Assembly: GCA_002390845.1 (NCBI GenBank)
Contig: DGQT01000092.1
Location: 1 to 64,000, forward strand
Length of the DNA: 64,000 bases
Origin: Chitinophagaceae bacterium UBA4407
GTDB taxonomy: Bacteria; Bacteroidota; Bacteroidia; Chitinophagales; Chitinophagaceae
Direction of reading: 5' to 3'
How positions within the stretch are numbered: position 1 is the stretch's first letter; each line of letters begins with the position of its first letter. Below are positions 53,455-62,460 of the stretch, in pieces. The translations under genes were made by a program, and so were the position numbers. A model generated the notes under the pieces. The model was not told the DNA's origin. It saw only the letters and a list, made by a program, of their open reading frames with translations, and did no database searches.

Positions 53455-53513
53455 CTGAAGTGTGCGACGCAACGGGATCTCATAGTAGTAATGCAGTACG
53501 GCTCATAAAAAAC
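53455..53513. repeat. Intergenic repeat E23 (right half, core A)
   Basis: CTGAAGTGTGCGACGCAAC (53455-53473) is followed by GGGATCTCATAGTAGTAATGC and the end AGTACGGCTCATAAAAAA. A TTTTTATGAGCCGT tip follows at 53522-53535, pointing the other way. It lies downstream of the minus-strand aldo/keto reductase. Confidence 0.75.
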
Positions 53514-53564
53514 CTTATACATTTTTATGAGCCGTAAAGTATCATGCCATCTTTTTAAAAATCC

Positions 53565-54563
53565 TTATTCAGCCAATATGTTTTCTATCTGTTGCAACTC
53601 TTCGCTGCTAAATTTAAAATTCTTTATGCACTGCAGCGAATCTGTTACCTGCGCCGGTTTGCTTACACCGATGATTACGGAGGTAACACGTGGATCTTTT
53701 ATAACCCAGCCAAGCGCCATCTGTGCAAGTGACTGTCCGCGTTGTTCTGCAAGCGCATTTAATTTTTTTACCTTTTCAATTTTTTCATCTGTTATTGCAT
53801 CCTCATCCATTGCACCGTTGCCACGATGGCTTGCCGCCCTTGAGTCTTGCGGAATACCTTTTAAATATTTGTTGGTGAGCAGCCCTTGTGCAAGTGATGA
53901 AAAAGGAATGCAGCCAACGCCTACATTTCCTAAAAGATCAAGCAAACCATTTTCTATCCAACGATCGAACATGGAATATTTTGGCTGATGAATTAAACAG
54001 GGTGTCCCCAGTTTTTTTAAAATCTGTATCGCTTTTGCTGCTTCGGCAGGGTGGTAACTTGAAATGCCAACATACAATGCTTTGCCCTGGCGCACCATTA
54101 AATCCAACGTGCCCATTGTTTCTTCCAGCGGCGTTTCAGGATCGGGGCGGTGATGATAAAATATATCAACATAATCAAGCCCCATACGCTTAAGGCTTTG
54201 ATCTAAACTTGAAACCAGGTATTTCTTTGAACCCCAGTCGCCGTAAGGCCCGGGCCACATACCCCAACCCGCTTTACTTGAAATGATCAGCTCGTCGCGG
54301 TAAGGCTGGAAATCTTTTTTAAAAATGTGTCCAAATGTTTCTTCAGCCGATCCCGCAGGTGGCCCGTAATTGTTTGCAAGATCAAAATGTGTAATGCCAT
54401 TATCAAATGCAAGGCGTAAAATATTACGGGCATTTTGAAATTGATCAATCTCCCCGAAGTTGTGCCATAAGCCAAGTGATACCAATGGCAATTTAAGACC
54501 ACTGTTTCCGCAGCGGCGGAATTCCATTTGTTCGTAGCGGTTGGTTGCTGCTGTATAGCTCAT
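53565..54563 (-). CDS. Aldo/keto reductase (YghZ / L-glyceraldehyde-3-phosphate reductase-like)
   Basis: A 332-residue NADPH-dependent TIM-barrel reductase. The catalytic tetrad context is visible in HFDLANNYGPPAGSAEETFG (Asp, Tyr) and ISSKAGWGMWPGPYGDWGSKKYL (Lys), and in DIFYHHRPDPETPLEETM (His). The sequence is closest in character to the YghZ/Gpr group. It starts 3 bases after the sugar isomerase gene ends, so the two are translationally linked within the GMC oxidoreductase cluster. It probably reduces a keto or aldehyde sugar. Confidence 0.88.
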   Translation of the reverse strand: MSYTAATNRYEQMEFRRCGNSGLKLPLVSLGLWHNFGEIDQFQNARNILRLAFDNGITHFDLANNYGPPAGSAEETFGHIFKKDFQPYRDELIISSKAGWGMWPGPYGDWGSKKYLVSSLDQSLKRMGLDYVDIFYHHRPDPETPLEETMGTLDLMVRQGKALYVGISSYHPAEAAKAIQILKKLGTPCLIHQPKYSMFDRWIENGLLDLLGNVGVGCIPFSSLAQGLLTNKYLKGIPQDSRAASHRGNGAMDEDAITDEKIEKVKKLNALAEQRGQSLAQMALGWVIKDPRVTSVIIGVSKPAQVTDSLQCIKNFKFSSEELQQIENILAE

Positions 54564-54566
54564 CTT

Positions 54567-55451
54567 TTATATCAGGTTTTTCTTTACGTAGTTATAACTT
54601 TTGGTAATGCTGTCGAACGGAGAGCCCGGGCATACGTCTTGTTCTACAAAGAAATATTTTAAACCAGCTTTTTTAGCCGCTGCAAATATTTTTTTAAAAT
54701 CGATTGTGCCATTGCCAACCTCTGTAAAGGCCTGTTTGGGCGTATTGTCCATGTCTTTTACATGCCATAATGGGAACCTGCCCGGATGTTCATTAAACAA
54801 TTCAACGGCATCGTGTTTGGCTTTAGCAACCCAGTAAAGATCGAGTTCCATTTTCACGAGATCTTTATCTGTATTCTTTAATAATACATTATAAGGTATC
54901 TGGCCATCCTGTTCTGCAAATTCAAAATCGTGATTGTGGTAACAAAACTGTATGCCTGCTTTTTTGCAGGTTTCTGCAGCTTTATTACACCGCTCTGCCA
55001 GTAATTTATAATTATCAATATTACCGCGCTCTGCAGGAGATAACCATGCACACACCATGTGCTTGATGCCAGCAGCCGCTGCGTCATCTACTGCTTTGTC
55101 CCACTCATGCAGCATAGTGCCTTTTGTATCTTCACCATTTGTTTTGTCTACACCAAGCCGATAGTGCGCACTTGGTATTATCAAGTTGTTTTGCTTTAAT
55201 ACATCGGCAAAAGCTTTTGCATCCATACCATAAAATTTCTGGCTGCCGGTGTAAGTAGCGCCTTCTACAGAATTGAAACCAATTTGTGCAACTTTAGCCA
55301 GCGTACCAGCAGGGTCAGTTTGCATGGCATCTCTTACAGTGTACAACTGTAGGCCAATGTAAGAATGACTGAATTTAAAAAACGAAGGTGAAATAAAAAG
55401 TGCTGCCGATGCTGCAGAAGTGGTCTTAAGAAACGAACGTCTGGTTGTCAT
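54567..55451 (-). CDS. Tat-exported sugar phosphate isomerase/epimerase (TIM barrel)
   Basis: A 294-residue xylose isomerase-like barrel protein. The N terminus has a twin-arginine signal (MTTRRSFLKTTSAASAALFISPSFF), so it acts outside the cytoplasm. The barrel is recognised from YIGLQLYTVRDAMQTDPAGTLAKVAQIGF, FCYHNHDFEF (metal site) and KMELDLYWVAKA and WHVKDMD. Related exported barrels act on 3-keto-glycosides or inositols, which would fit the neighbouring GMC oxidoreductase. The precise reaction is inferred, not shown. Confidence 0.85.
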   Translation of the reverse strand: MTTRRSFLKTTSAASAALFISPSFFKFSHSYIGLQLYTVRDAMQTDPAGTLAKVAQIGFNSVEGATYTGSQKFYGMDAKAFADVLKQNNLIIPSAHYRLGVDKTNGEDTKGTMLHEWDKAVDDAAAAGIKHMVCAWLSPAERGNIDNYKLLAERCNKAAETCKKAGIQFCYHNHDFEFAEQDGQIPYNVLLKNTDKDLVKMELDLYWVAKAKHDAVELFNEHPGRFPLWHVKDMDNTPKQAFTEVGNGTIDFKKIFAAAKKAGLKYFFVEQDVCPGSPFDSITKSYNYVKKNLI

Positions 55452-55531
55452 ATGTTTTGTTTTAATCGTTTTGAATCAATTTATTTTGAACCTTAAATAG
55501 CGGTATACAGTTTTCGATTTTATAAAGGTAA

Positions 55532-55702
55532 TTTTTTTGAGCCCGGCATTTGTATTTCAATGAAACTTTTCTTGCGTCGCACTCTTGTGCTGAAGAATCT
55601 TCGGTCGACTGTTGACCGTCGACTGTCGACCGTTGCTCCGAATGCACAAGTGAGTGACACAAGAGGCGATGCCCAAAGAATCAATAGCCCGGACATAATT
55701 TT
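55532..55702. repeat. Intergenic repeat E24 (full, A left / B right)
   Basis: TTTTTTTGAGCCCGGC, then CAATGAAACTTTTC, then core A TTGCGTCGCACTCTTGTGC (55573-55591). The right half is GAATGCACAAGTGAGTGACACAAG (core B), AGGCGATGCCC and TAGCCCGGACATAATTTT. It ends at 55702, the base before the stop triplet of the GMC gene. The centre is GGTCGACTGTTGACCG tandem palindromes. It splits the sugar oxidation cluster. Confidence 0.88.
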
Positions 55703-57400
55703 TTACAACTCCATTTTTTTCATTTGCTCTATTGCATAATCCGCGGCTCTTGCAGTTAAAGCCATATAAGTAAGCGATGGATTCTGGGTAGAGGTAGAAG
55801 TCATACACGCACCGTCTGTTACAAATACATTTTTGCAGGCATGCATCTGGTTCCATTTGTTGAGCATGGAAGTTTTGGGATCGTTACCCATTCTGCACCC
55901 GCCCATTTCGTGAATATCCAGTCCCGGTGCCTGTTTGGAGTCGCTTGTTTTAATATCTGTATAGCCTGCCGTGGTGTACATCTCAGTCATCTGCTCAAAA
56001 AAATCTTTGATCATTTTTTCATCATTGTCATCGTACGCAATATTCATGTTGAGTAATGGAATACCCCATTCATCTTTCTTTGTTTTATCGAGTGTTATGG
56101 CATTCGTTTCTTTTGGAATTGTTTCGCCCATCATGTGAGAACCTAAATACCAATCGCCCAATTCTTTTGATGCCAACTGATCTTTCAATGTATTTCCAAA
56201 GCCATCGGTATTGGTAACAAACCCCCTGCCACCACCAAAACCTGCTGCATAACCCCGAAGAAAATCTGTTTCCTGTTTATGCAAATTTCTGAAGCGCGGC
56301 AGGTAAGCACTTGTGGGTGAGCGGCCATCTGTTTTAGAATCTTTTAACCCATCATATTTTGCTGATATTCTTGCACGGTAATTATGAAACGCAAAATATT
56401 TCCCAAGCACGCCGCTATCATTGCCTAACCCATTTGGAAAACGCGATGAGGTTGAATTGAGTAAAATAAGATTGCTGTTTAATGCTGCCGCATTTACAAA
56501 AATTACTTTGGCTGAATACTCAATTACTTCTTTTGTTTGTGAATCAATCACCCTTACGCCGGTAACCTTTTCTTTCTTATCGTCATAGATAATTGACTGC
56601 ACTACTGAGAATGGACGAAGGGTAAGGTTACCAGTTCTTTCAGCCCACGGAATGGTGGAAGAATTGCTGGAGAAATAGCCACCAAACGGACAACCACGCT
56701 GGCATAAATTTCTTTTCTGGCATTTGCCGCGGCCCTGGTCTAAATGTATTTGTGCGGGCTCGGTGAGATGCGCACAACGTGCATAGATAACATTGCGGTC
56801 TTTATAGTTTTTTGCAACAACCTCTTTAAAATGTGTTTCAATACAGCTCATATCCAATGCCGGTAAAAACTCGCCATCCGGCAAGTTGGGCAGGCCATCT
56901 TTATTGCCAGAGATGCCTACAAATTTTTCTACATGGCTGTACCACGGCGCAATGTCTTTATACCGAATGGGCCAGTCGACAGCAAAATTATCCCGTGCCG
57001 GGCCTTCAAAGTCAAAGTCGCTCCAGCGTTGCGTTTGTCTCGCCCATAGCAAAGATTTTCCACCCACCTGGTAGCCGCGAATCCAGTCGAAAGGTTTTTC
57101 CTGCACATAAGGATGCTCTGCATCTTTTACCACAAAATGCATAGCATCTTCCCTGAACACATAGCACTTACTGGCAACCGGATTTGCTTCGGTTATTTTA
57201 AAAGGAACCTGGCCACGGTGTTCAAATTCCCAGGGCATCATATTGGTGGTGGGGTAATCTTTTAAATGCTTTACATCCCTGCCCCTTTCGAGCACCAGAG
57301 TTTTTAATCCTTTCTCTGTAAACTCTTTTGCAGCCCAGCCACCGCTCATCCCGGAGCCGATTACAATTACATCGAATGTGCGGTTATTTGTATCACCCAT
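55703..57400 (-). CDS. GMC family oxidoreductase (large FAD subunit)
   Basis: A 565-residue FAD enzyme that oxidises a sugar or alcohol. The ADP-binding motif is VIVIGSGMSGGWAAKEFTEKGLKTLVLERG near the N terminus. The cysteine-containing KRNLCQRGCPFGGYFSS, the HEMGGCRMG catalytic region and NPSLTYMALTARAADYA ending match the gluconate/sorbitol dehydrogenase branch. The small-subunit-like gene lies 24 bases upstream, so the two form a membrane-associated dehydrogenase. It has no Tat signal of its own and would have to travel with its partner. Confidence 0.92.
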   Translation of the reverse strand: MGDTNNRTFDVIVIGSGMSGGWAAKEFTEKGLKTLVLERGRDVKHLKDYPTTNMMPWEFEHRGQVPFKITEANPVASKCYVFREDAMHFVVKDAEHPYVQEKPFDWIRGYQVGGKSLLWARQTQRWSDFDFEGPARDNFAVDWPIRYKDIAPWYSHVEKFVGISGNKDGLPNLPDGEFLPALDMSCIETHFKEVVAKNYKDRNVIYARCAHLTEPAQIHLDQGRGKCQKRNLCQRGCPFGGYFSSNSSTIPWAERTGNLTLRPFSVVQSIIYDDKKEKVTGVRVIDSQTKEVIEYSAKVIFVNAAALNSNLILLNSTSSRFPNGLGNDSGVLGKYFAFHNYRARISAKYDGLKDSKTDGRSPTSAYLPRFRNLHKQETDFLRGYAAGFGGGRGFVTNTDGFGNTLKDQLASKELGDWYLGSHMMGETIPKETNAITLDKTKKDEWGIPLLNMNIAYDDNDEKMIKDFFEQMTEMYTTAGYTDIKTSDSKQAPGLDIHEMGGCRMGNDPKTSMLNKWNQMHACKNVFVTDGACMTSTSTQNPSLTYMALTARAADYAIEQMKKMEL

Positions 57401-57424
57401 ATTATTGAATTAGAAAGATTATTA

Positions 57425-57961
57425 TTAAGCAGTTGTTGCAGGAACACAGCCATGAAAGCGGCCTGGCACCAGTTCATACACCCTTACATTGGTGAGATAA
57501 AACTTAGAAGTGGAATATGCCTGTATTGTTAATTTTTTTACGGTTGCATAGAAAAAAGTAAGTTCATCGTTCTGATCTTTCTTTGTTTCAAGATCAGTGA
57601 GTAAATCAGATCTTTGCTGTGGTGTACAATCAACAAAATTTCTTTCATTTTTCGTTTTACATGTCTTTTCAAATTGGTTCATGCCGGTAATAAATTTTTG
57701 CTGGTCTTCAGGCTTATAACAATCATCAAGCATTTTTAATGCAAACAGGTGGGCAGATATATCTTTGGCACCCGGTGTGGTGGTAGCAGGAATAATTGTT
57801 TCTGCCAATTCTGCTAAAAGCTTTTCCTGGTCTGCATCGATACTCATGTTCTTAAGAATAACAGATGCTTTGCCTTTGTCCTGTAAACAGGAGTGCACCA
57901 GCACCGCACCGGCAGATACCAATAAGAATTGTTTAATAGCTGAGCGTCGCGTTACATTCAT
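57425..57961 (-). CDS. Gluconate 2-dehydrogenase subunit 3 family protein
   Basis: A 178-residue protein of the small-subunit family that accompanies GMC dehydrogenases. The N terminus has a twin-arginine signal and a lipobox (TRRSAIKQFLLVSAGAVLVHSC), so it is probably a lipoprotein that carries the FAD subunit across the membrane. The motif LLAELAETIIPATTTPGAKDISAHLF is characteristic. It precedes the GMC gene by 24 bases. Its resemblance to LacC of glucoside 3-dehydrogenases is an inference. Confidence 0.87.
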   Translation of the reverse strand: MNVTRRSAIKQFLLVSAGAVLVHSCLQDKGKASVILKNMSIDADQEKLLAELAETIIPATTTPGAKDISAHLFALKMLDDCYKPEDQQKFITGMNQFEKTCKTKNERNFVDCTPQQRSDLLTDLETKKDQNDELTFFYATVKKLTIQAYSTSKFYLTNVRVYELVPGRFHGCVPATTA

Positions 57962-58204
57962 AAGTAAACTTATTAACTAAAAAGATACTTTTATAAAAAG
58001 AAAATGTTTTCAAAAGCAGGTACCGAATGCGATACCGGAAAATTTATTAATCAGTTGGTTAAGGTAACAGGTTTTTATTAGATCATAATTAGATTACCTT
58101 ACAATATTTTTATACATGATTTTTTTCTTAGTCACAATTGGTTACTGAACCAAGTCAGGTACAGGCTGCTTAAATGTTACCATGATGGTTCGGCTCAGCT
58201 CACC

Positions 58205-58275
58205 ACTGTTCGGAACTACGAAACGAGCGTAGCAAGACAAGCCTCATAGCAGTATAACAGCCCGGCTCAAAAAAA
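58205..58275. repeat. Intergenic repeat E25 (right half, version D core)
   Basis: GTTCGGAACTACGAAACGAGCGTAGCAAG (variant D) is followed by ACAAGCCTCATAGCAGTATAAC and the end AGCCCGGCTCAAAAAAA. It sits 26 bases from the stop of the MerR-type gene in a 340-base gap that shows nothing else. Confidence 0.75.
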
Positions 58276-58301
58276 TATCTTATTGTTTTTGTATAAATAT
58301 T

Positions 58302-59234
58302 TTATGCACTAAGAATCGCTTTCCATTCGAGAAGAAAAGACCTGAATTTTGTTAAAGACTGCATAAGCTGCATGTGCACATCAGCTTTCTGTTTGTTTTC
58401 TTTAAGATATTGCTTTGCACCTTCAAGCGAAAACTTTCGCTGGCGCAGCAGGAAATAGATGAGTTCAAGATTTTTAATATCCTCGGGCCGGAACAGCCTG
58501 TCGCCCTTACGCGTTTTGCGTGGTTTTAAAATATCAAATTCATTCTCCCAATAGCGTAACAGGGACTGGTTTACATGAAACCATTTTGCCACTTCGCGCA
58601 TACCATAATATTGCTTTTGAAAAAGTACTGCATCTTCGGGCACTTCAACCATTACAAGGTCGGCATCCATTTCTTTGAAAGACATTCTGCCCCGTTTACT
58701 GGTAGTGATTTTGGGCTCTTTTATTTTTACTGCTTTTACTGTTTTTTCAATTGCAGAAGGCTCTTGACTATCTTTTAAAATTTCTGGAGGCGCAATAAGG
58801 CTTTCATCTTCGAAAGATTCAGGTTCTATGGTGGTATTTTCAGTTATGATAACTTTAGCAGCATGCTCTGCAATTGATATAGTTTGTATGTTTTCTTCTT
58901 TATTTTCCGGACTAACAATGGCGTCTTCGAGTGCAAACGTTTCAGATTCTGTTGAGGTATTTTCGATTGAATAAACTTCAGCTTCATGCTCTGCAATTGT
59001 TGCAGGTGGTATATTTTCATCTGAGATTTGTAATGTTGTAACAGAGATGTTATGATCAAGTGATTGCGGTTGTGCAGAACTATTTTCACCTATAGTTATT
59101 TCAGCAATATCTTCTGCAATAAGGGTATTGTCTTCATCTCCGGTAAACGGCAGAATGTTAGGAATTGCAGTATCCTTAACAGCATGTGGCTGCTTTTCAT
59201 CTTCAAAGGCTGCGAATAAATCTAATTGCTGCAT
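58302..59234 (-). CDS. MerR family regulator with an acidic repetitive N-terminal extension
   Basis: A 310-residue protein. The MerR helix-turn-helix is near the C terminus (about residues 208-280): YYGMREVAKWFHVNQSLLRYWENEF...RLFRPEDIKNLELIYFLLRQRKFSLEGAKQYL. MerR regulators normally carry it at the N terminus. Residues 1 to about 180 are acidic and low in complexity, with repeated units: IAEDIAEITIGEN (39-51), IAEHEAEVYSIENTSTE (80-96) and IAEHAAKVIITENTTIE (121-137). A similar MerR domain protein without the repeats is common in Bacteroidota. The effector and targets are unknown. Confidence 0.85.
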   Translation of the reverse strand: MQQLDLFAAFEDEKQPHAVKDTAIPNILPFTGDEDNTLIAEDIAEITIGENSSAQPQSLDHNISVTTLQISDENIPPATIAEHEAEVYSIENTSTESETFALEDAIVSPENKEENIQTISIAEHAAKVIITENTTIEPESFEDESLIAPPEILKDSQEPSAIEKTVKAVKIKEPKITTSKRGRMSFKEMDADLVMVEVPEDAVLFQKQYYGMREVAKWFHVNQSLLRYWENEFDILKPRKTRKGDRLFRPEDIKNLELIYFLLRQRKFSLEGAKQYLKENKQKADVHMQLMQSLTKFRSFLLEWKAILSA

Positions 59235-59339
59235 GGTGTAAAAATAATCATCATTTTATCAGCAAATAAAATGCCTGCCCGGGGTGTGCAGAACTTGTGA
59301 AGTGTGTTGTAAATTATCCAGGTGCAGGTTTAAATTTTC

Positions 59340-59430
59340 GCTTCGGTAAAGGCTCAATCAATGCGATGGAGATGAACGTAATGCGACGCAACGAAGCTGC
59401 CATGAAACTCAAAAGCCTGGTCCCAAAAAA
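59340..59430. repeat. Intergenic repeat E26 (right half, worn core A)
   Basis: CTTCGGTAAAGGCTCAAT (the common centre) precedes GATGAACGTAATGCGACGCAAC (worn core A, 59371-59392). GAAGCTGCCATGAAACTC and the end AGCCTGGTCCCAAAAAAT follow. It lies in the 406-base gap between divergent MerR and TonB receptor genes; no promoter was recognised there. Confidence 0.7.
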
Positions 59431-59640
59431 TTACACAGTATTGACAAAGCGGAAGTTTGAAAGAATTTGGTATTAAACCTGATATTTTCTGGTTAAATTC
59501 TTAAAAAGTAGCATCCCAGTAATAAAAATTTGCTTTAAAACAGGATTAGTGGAGCCGTTAGTTTTTTGGTTTCTGTAACGTAAAAAATTAATTTAAACAT
59601 AATTTCAATATTTTAGCAGTTAACCAAACTAGTTAAAGCT

Positions 59641-62442
59641 ATGAGAAAAGTAAAACTCCTACCTGCTATTTTAGTAGTGCTATTTATTGTACCACTAATA
59701 ACGCAGGCCCAAGGTACGCTTACCGGTACAGTTACAGGCGGGGGTAATCCGCTGGAAAATACAACAGTTGCAACTTCTAAAGGAACAGGATCTATTACCT
59801 CTAAAGATGGTAAATACACCATTAAACTTGCGGCGGGTACTTATACTGTTACATTCTCTAACGTAGGATTTGCCACACAGTCTGAGAAAGTTACCATCAT
59901 TGATGGTCAGCAAAAAGTACTGGATATAACAATGATTGAAAGCAGTCAAGCCCTTCAGGACATTATGGTAGTGGGTACACGTTCTTTACCACGTTCTTCG
60001 GTTAGTACCGCACTCCCTGTTGACAATGTAGATGCTGCTGCGCTGAAAAGTACCGGGCAGCAGACTTTTGATAAAACCTTGCAATACCGTGTTCCTTCGT
60101 TTAATACGGTTAATACCCCGGTAAACGATGCGTCAACACTGCTTGATCCATATGAAATAAGAAATCTCGGACCAAGCCGTACGTTGATATTAATCAATGG
60201 CAAAAGAAAAAATCTTAGCTCACTTTTATATGTGCAGTTTTCACCTGGCAGGGGAGAGACAGGAGCAGACCTGTCTGGTATACCAATTGATGCAATTAAA
60301 AATGTAGAGATATTGCGTGATGGTGCTTCTGCGCAGTATGGTTCAGATGCCATTGCAGGTGTAATGAATGTAATCTTAAAAGACAGGTATCAATACAGCT
60401 CGCTTACCCTTAACGGAGGTGGTACCAGCAAAGGTGATGGAGGTTCTTACGGCCTTTCATTGAACAGTGGTGGAAACTTTGCGGGAAAAGGGTTTATTAA
60501 TTACACGGTAGCCTTAAGCCAGCAGGATAATGCAGTTCGTTCGGGTAATATTGATATACCTACGGAAATAGCAACTTTTGGTGGCGATGATGTTACCAAT
60601 GATGCGATTAAAAGATACCTGGCAGTATATCCAACAGGCAATAATAAAAATGGCACCGGTGCCACCACCGCTTCAAAATTTCTATACAATTTAGGCGTGC
60701 CAATCGGCGATAAAGGTATGTTCTACAGCAACGCTGCTTTTGTTTCAAAGAAAGTTTTTAGTAATGCAAACTTCCGTGTGCCTTACTGGAGAATTGATGA
60801 AGGCTTATTGCATACTCCAATACCTGGTGCACCTGATTACACAGGTTCAGCCTATGGAGGAGAAGGCTCGCAGCTTCAAAATGATTTTCTTACAGATAAA
60901 GCAGCCGGTGTTTATAAAGGATATATTGGCTATGAACCTTCATTTGAAGGCGATTTAACCGACTATAATGCAACTGCCGGTTTTAAAAATGAAATAAATG
61001 GATGGAAACAAGATATAAGTATTACCGTTGGTGGTAACCAGCAATTGTATAATGTAAACAATACAATAAACCGCTCATTACTGAAAGCGAGCCCTACTGC
61101 ATTTAAACCAGGTGGATATGGCTTTAGTAATGTTGTAGGCAACGTTGATATCTCTAAAAGTGTCACCGATGATTTTGCCATTGGTTTTGGTACTGAGGCA
61201 AGAAAAGAAACCTACAAAATCATTGCGGGTGATACTGCTTCTTTTTCAGCAGAAGGTGCAAATTCTTTTCCGGGTATCCGAACAGAGAATGCGGGCACAT
61301 TCAGCAGATATAACATTGGTGCTTATTTCGATGCAAGTTTAAACGTTACCAAAGACTGGCTTATTGATGGAACTGTTCGCGGTGAAAAATACAGTGACTT
61401 TGGTAGTGCTTTTGTTTACCGTGCTTCTACCCGTATAAAAGTTGCCGGTGATAATTTTGTATTAAGGGGTTCTGTTTCCAGCGGTTTCCGCGCTCCAACA
61501 TTACACCAGATTTATGCACAATCAACACAGGCTTCTTTTGCAGGTGGTACCATTGTGTCATCTGGTTTGTTTAATAACAACAGCAAGCAGGCATTCCTTT
61601 TGGGAGTACCAAAACTGAAACCCGAAAAGTCAAACAACTTTACAATTGGTATCGGTGCAAAACCAACGAAGAACCTGAACATTACTTTAGACTACTATGA
61701 TATTACTATTAAAGACAGGATTGTTTATAGTTCTTCTATTAGTTCAAGCGATCCAAATTCTACACTCTACCAGATATTACAGGCAGCAGATGTGGTAAGC
61801 GTTCAGTTCTTTATCAATGGTATTAAAACGCGTACATCAGGATTGGATTTTGTAGCCAATTACAAAAATATTGACCTAGGCTCTGGAAAAATGGCAATTA
61901 ACCTTGCTGCAAACTATACCACAAAGAATGAAATCATCGGTTCGCCCAATGTTCCTAAAGCTATAAAAGATGCAGGCTCTGATATATTGAGCACACAAAT
62001 CAGGTCGTTGCTTACCAAGAGCCGGCCTAAGTTCAAAGGTATACTTGGCTTTGATTACAACGTAAATAAATGGAGTTTTAACCTTAATAATACCCTGTTC
62101 GGGCCTACAGAGTTTCAGGACTTAGACAATGGTGGATCTGATATGGAAAACATTATACAGAAGTTCTCTACAGCGGCAGTTACCGACTTAAATATCGGGT
62201 ACAATTTCAGCAGCAAAATTTCGGCAAACATTACTGTAAACAACATCTTTAATGTATTACCAAAATGGAAATTGGAGGCACTCAATTCAGCGGGGCAGGC
62301 AGTTCTTAGCGATCCCGAAGCAAAGAACCTGCTCGAAGGTTTCTTAGAGTTTAGCGGCCGTTACCGCATCCTTGGTTACAATGGTTCACAGTTTAGCCAG
62401 TTGGGTACTACGTTCAATGGCTCGATTGTATTTAAGTTTTAA
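59641..62442 (+). CDS. TonB-dependent receptor with CarboxypepD_reg domain
   Basis: A 933-residue outer-membrane importer. A signal peptide (MRKVKLLPAILVVLFIVPLITQAQ) is followed by a carboxypeptidase-regulatory-like domain (GTLTGTVTGGGNPLENTTVATSKGTGSITSKDGKYTIKLAAG, about 25-110). Next come the plug (DPYEIRNLGPSRTLILINGKR, PIDAIKNVEILRDGASAQYGSDAIAGVMNVILK) and a 22-strand type barrel that ends VFKF. FRAPTLHQIYAQ and TAAVTDLNIGYNFSSKISANITVNNIFNVLPKW are typical late-barrel motifs. No SusD partner follows, so it is not a standard polysaccharide utilisation pair. The ligand is unknown; a strong terminator ends the gene. Confidence 0.92.
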   Translation: MRKVKLLPAILVVLFIVPLITQAQGTLTGTVTGGGNPLENTTVATSKGTGSITSKDGKYTIKLAAGTYTVTFSNVGFATQSEKVTIIDGQQKVLDITMIESSQALQDIMVVGTRSLPRSSVSTALPVDNVDAAALKSTGQQTFDKTLQYRVPSFNTVNTPVNDASTLLDPYEIRNLGPSRTLILINGKRKNLSSLLYVQFSPGRGETGADLSGIPIDAIKNVEILRDGASAQYGSDAIAGVMNVILKDRYQYSSLTLNGGGTSKGDGGSYGLSLNSGGNFAGKGFINYTVALSQQDNAVRSGNIDIPTEIATFGGDDVTNDAIKRYLAVYPTGNNKNGTGATTASKFLYNLGVPIGDKGMFYSNAAFVSKKVFSNANFRVPYWRIDEGLLHTPIPGAPDYTGSAYGGEGSQLQNDFLTDKAAGVYKGYIGYEPSFEGDLTDYNATAGFKNEINGWKQDISITVGGNQQLYNVNNTINRSLLKASPTAFKPGGYGFSNVVGNVDISKSVTDDFAIGFGTEARKETYKIIAGDTASFSAEGANSFPGIRTENAGTFSRYNIGAYFDASLNVTKDWLIDGTVRGEKYSDFGSAFVYRASTRIKVAGDNFVLRGSVSSGFRAPTLHQIYAQSTQASFAGGTIVSSGLFNNNSKQAFLLGVPKLKPEKSNNFTIGIGAKPTKNLNITLDYYDITIKDRIVYSSSISSSDPNSTLYQILQAADVVSVQFFINGIKTRTSGLDFVANYKNIDLGSGKMAINLAANYTTKNEIIGSPNVPKAIKDAGSDILSTQIRSLLTKSRPKFKGILGFDYNVNKWSFNLNNTLFGPTEFQDLDNGGSDMENIIQKFSTAAVTDLNIGYNFSSKISANITVNNIFNVLPKWKLEALNSAGQAVLSDPEAKNLLEGFLEFSGRYRILGYNGSQFSQLGTTFNGSIVFKF

Positions 62443-62460
62443 GCAATAGCTTTATTCGTT

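Noticed and set aside
53238..53522. Minus-strand open frame near the AraC remnant
   Set aside because: It spans repeat E23 and AT-rich sequence, with no recognisable domain.
59641..62442. SusC of a polysaccharide utilisation locus
   Set aside because: No SusD gene follows, a terminator ends the gene, and no glycoside hydrolases are nearby.
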